Shown: positions 5,279 through 7,184 of the stretch, piece by piece
How the letters are laid out: each line of letters begins with the position of its first letter
How positions within the stretch are numbered: position 1 is the stretch's first letter
NCBI GenBank assembly: GCA_021805585.1
Contig: JAJZEY010000073.1
Coordinates: 1-7,184, forward strand
Direction: 5' to 3'
Source of the DNA: Planctomycetota bacterium
GTDB taxonomy: Bacteria; Planctomycetota; Phycisphaerae; WQYP01
Length of the DNA: 7,184 nt
Program-made: the position numbers and the translations under genes
The notes under the pieces: model-generated
What the model was told of the DNA's origin: nothing
The model's input: the letters and a program-made list of their open reading frames with translations, nothing else
Database searches by the model: none

Positions 5279-6399
5279 TAAAACAGGCCGGCCTTCACGA
5301 CTAACAATGCTCCGCCGCCAATTAAAATCCAGAGCAGCACGCCCTGTACCATAGGCTTGATTCCAACCGAAGCAAGTGTTTTGCGTGACAGTCCTGTCCC
5401 AATAAGAAACAGCGTGACCGTCAGGCCAAGGTCACCCATTCGCGAAATAGCCGGTGCCAGCGAATCCATGCCGGGAACAAAACTACGGACAATGCACGCC
5501 AGCAGAAACAGGCCGATGAACCAGGGAATGTGTTTCTTGCGCGGTCTAACAGGCTGCGTATCTTGCAAACCCGGATTCTCCACGACGCGCCGACGGTCTT
5601 TCCGGTCCGCCAGCCAGGCCACCGCAAATGATAGCGGCACTATCCACAAAGCTCGCGATAGTTTTACCGCCGTGGCGGTGGTAAGGGCGGTTGGGCCATA
5701 ACTGCTGGCGGCGGCCACAACCGATGAAATATCATGAATGGCAATTCCCGCCCAGACGCCAAACTGAGTCTGGGATAAATGCAGGGCGTGCCCCAGAAGC
5801 GGGAACAAATACAACGCGACCGCATTCAGCAGAAATACCGTTCCCATCGCCAGCGTCATGGAACTTTCGCCTGCATCTATCACTGAACCGACCGCGGCTA
5901 TGGCCGATCCGCCACAAATAGCGGTGCCGGTGGATATCAGCAGCGACGTTTGCGGGTCAATGCCCAGCTTGCGCCCCAACCAGCGACCCGCCAGCAGCGT
6001 AACGGCAATACTGATGGCGGCAAACACCGCGCCATGTAAGCCCGCGACCAGCACAGCCTGCAAATTCATGGTAAATCCGAGGAGTACAACGCAGATCTGC
6101 AGGAGATACATGGCCATGCGATGGCTGGCCTTCCGCCAGGGGTTATCGATGGTCAAGGCCATCGCCATACCCAGGGCCAGCGCGACAGGCGGAGAGATTG
6201 TTCCGGACAAGCAGAGGATGACCGCGATCCCATAAACCAGCGGGTACCACGGCATGACACGGCCCGCGGGCAACGAACCGTTAGCCGCCGGACGGGCCGG
6301 CGACCCGAGCAGTGATTCGGCCATGCGTTCGCCGGTCTTGCCTGAAACGGCGACAGCCGCGGTATCCAGAGGCGGTTGATCAGGTGATTCTTCAGTCAT
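5278..6399 (-). CDS. yeiH: YeiH/UPF0324-family inner-membrane protein, putative sulfate exporter
   Basis: The 373-residue protein has about ten hydrophobic membrane segments between residues 50 and 370. It belongs to the UPF0324 (YeiH/YadS, PF03601) family, often labelled putative sulfate exporter; the transported substrate is not firmly established. The signature STGTAICGGSAIAAV (156-170) is present, with the conserved HDISSVVAAA region (222-231) and the C-terminal FLIGTGLSR (331-339). A charged cytoplasmic-looking loop (265-292) splits the membrane segments. The first 48 residues are Pro/Ala-rich, precede the first membrane segment and make the protein longer than most relatives (about 330-350). 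Internal ATG codons at 6324 and 6255 would remove the extension, but neither has a better ribosome binding site, so the start is uncertain. It is transcribed alone apart from the tiny overlapping ORF at its end. No cys or sulfonate genes are adjacent. Confidence 0.88.
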   Translation of the reverse strand: MTEESPDQPPLDTAAVAVSGKTGERMAESLLGSPARPAANGSLPAGRVMPWYPLVYGIAVILCLSGTISPPVALALGMAMALTIDNPWRKASHRMAMYLLQICVVLLGFTMNLQAVLVAGLHGAVFAAISIAVTLLAGRWLGRKLGIDPQTSLLISTGTAICGGSAIAAVGSVIDAGESSMTLAMGTVFLLNAVALYLFPLLGHALHLSQTQFGVWAGIAIHDISSVVAAASSYGPTALTTATAVKLSRALWIVPLSFAVAWLADRKDRRRVVENPGLQDTQPVRPRKKHIPWFIGLFLLACIVRSFVPGMDSLAPAISRMGDLGLTVTLFLIGTGLSRKTLASVGIKPMVQGVLLWILIGGGALLVVKAGLF

Positions 6400-6492
6400 T
6401 TTTCACAATCCAGCTAACAGTTTCCGGCCGCCATGCCCCACGGGCACAATGCCCAGCCTGGTTGCCGGCTGCGGCACAATCGCGGCTGACAG

Positions 6493-6521
6493 AGAATAGA
6501 ACGGCAGAATCAATAACGCAA
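6493..6521 (-). promoter_or_regulatory. Candidate promoter of the YeiH-family gene
   Basis: On the minus strand TTGCGT (6521-6516), 17 bases and TATTCT (6498-6493) make a moderate sigma70-like match. Transcription would begin near 6486, giving a leader of about 87 bases that includes the two hairpins at 6442-6475. Confidence 0.3.
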
Positions 6522-6727
6522 AGATATTCTTTTTATATAACAGATAACTTGCACTTATATCACCTGTCCAAGGGCGGCGGCCCGCGAATTGCCGCGGACG
6601 GCTTTAAAATCAGGGGTGTGCCCGCTTTTATCGGGAAGGTCGCCGGTGCTCTTGCACGCCGAGGCCGCAACTATACTATGCAATATTTTCCCTTCCAGAT
6701 AAAAACGGATAGACCCAAAATAAGTGA

Positions 6728-6756
6728 TTGCCTTCGCCCAATATCCAACGTATAGT
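6728..6756 (+). promoter_or_regulatory. Candidate promoter of the DUF6941-like gene
   Basis: TTGCCT (6728-6733), exactly 17 bases and TATAGT (6751-6756) form a good sigma70-like promoter. Transcription would begin near 6763, about 30 bases before ATG 6794. A second AT-box, TATATT 6775-6780, is too close to the ribosome binding site to serve. Confidence 0.5.
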
Positions 6757-6793
6757 CAAAAACGGTTTAGCGGCTATATTCAAGGACTCAGTC

Positions 6794-7184
6794 ATGATTC
6801 AGGAACTTCCGGCAATCGACGTATTGGCCCTGAATATCTGCGATACCGTGGTGCGTGAACACAGACACCCCAATCTGTCCATGATTGGTCTGTTCTACAA
6901 TTTGTTCCTGCCGGATTTTCCGGCTTGGTTGCCGCGAATTTCCGTTTATGTGGCCATCTCTGAAATCCGTCGCCCGGCGATATTGATCATTCGTATTGTC
7001 GATGCGAATCAGACCATCATCGTTCAATCGGATACCCCTCTGGTGCCGCACATTGCGCTGCCCCAGCAGCACGTGACGGTATTCCATCAGGCGAAGGTTA
7101 ATCACCCCGGAAAATACAGCGTGCAGGTATTAGCGGATGCGGATTTGATCACCGAAGCGCCGCTGACGCTTCACCTGCCGCCCG
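6794..7184 (+). CDS. DUF6941-like protein, 3' end outside the window
   Basis: ATG 6794 follows AAGGA (6782-6786) by seven bases, a good ribosome binding site. The frame stays open for 130 codons to the window edge. The pattern matches DUF6941-type proteins of unknown function: an N-terminal CDTVV strand (16-20), the SMIGLFYNLFLPDFP stretch (29-43), alternating beta strands (about 49-80), and GKYSVQVLAD (106-115) in the C-terminal part. It is predicted to be a small, all-beta, soluble protein with no signal peptide or membrane segment. Family members are often little longer than this, so only a short tail is probably missing. It appears to have its own promoter at 6728-6756. The family label rests on recognised pattern and is not certain. 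Confidence 0.65.
   Translation, partial: MIQELPAIDVLALNICDTVVREHRHPNLSMIGLFYNLFLPDFPAWLPRISVYVAISEIRRPAILIIRIVDANQTIIVQSDTPLVPHIALPQQHVTVFHQAKVNHPGKYSVQVLADADLITEAPLTLHLPP

Larger units (their letters stand above)
6400..6793. other. Divergent intergenic region between yeiH and the DUF6941-like gene
   Basis: These 394 bases hold no convincing gene. Next to yeiH, its presumed leader contains hairpins GGGCA/TGCCC (6442-6446/6450-6454) and GCCG/CGGC (6464-6467/6472-6475). Around 6515-6560 the sequence is AT-rich. Further right are CCGCG/CGCGG (6582-6586/6593-6597) and a lone TATACT (6672-6677) without a suitable -35 box. A plus-strand open frame from 6312 to 6755 overlaps yeiH antisense and has no motifs, so it is not called. 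Confidence 0.5.

Noticed and set aside
6312..6755. 147-codon plus-strand frame
   Set aside because: Its first part is antisense to yeiH and the rest crosses hairpins and promoter-like sequence, with no recognisable domain.
1..7184. CRISPR array, insertion sequence, attachment site, tRNA
   Set aside because: I found no regularly spaced repeats, transposase-like frames, terminal inverted repeats or tRNA cloverleaf on either strand.

Overview
The window looks like ordinary chromosome from a moderately GC-rich bacterium with AT-rich promoter regions. The gene content hints at a planctomycete or a related PVC-group organism: a DUF6941-type protein, a divergent BshC-like protein, a sugar kinase without its pathway genes, and long non-coding gaps between singly transcribed genes. 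This is an inference from gene content; no marker gene is present. I see no insertion sequence, prophage, CRISPR array, tRNA or rRNA.

Layout. Positions 1-345 hold a densely base-paired element that reads best on the minus strand. It ends at an ATG with a Shine-Dalgarno-like GAAGG at the left edge, so it may be the long 5' leader of a minus-strand gene just outside the window, or a separate structured RNA. Positions 346-790 are non-coding: AT-rich to about 470, then GC-richer with several hairpins that may be the leader of the next gene. A rhamnulokinase gene (rhaB, +) occupies 791-2218. It converges on a minus-strand gene (2306-4045) for a 579-residue protein that resembles BshC, the proposed cysteine-adding enzyme of bacillithiol synthesis. 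From a shared divergent region of about 240 bp, a class IV aminotransferase gene (ilvE-like, +) runs from 4290 to 5150. It converges on a YeiH/UPF0324-family membrane protein gene (5278-6399, -). That gene appears to be followed by an overlapping 25-codon ORF and a clean intrinsic terminator. A 394-bp divergent promoter region then leads to a DUF6941-like gene (6794 onward, +) that runs off the right edge.

Working together. The five main genes alternate in direction and nearly all lie in single-gene units, so there is no evident multi-gene pathway here. RhaB would phosphorylate L-rhamnulose in rhamnose breakdown, the aminotransferase would act in branched-chain (or D-) amino acid metabolism, and YeiH is a putative exporter. 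The most unusual content is RNA-level: the left-edge structured element, a possible pseudoknotted leader before rhaB, a possibly leaderless start for the BshC-like gene, and two tiny ORFs that overlap larger genes at stop/start codons. I do not see a convincing new multi-gene system.
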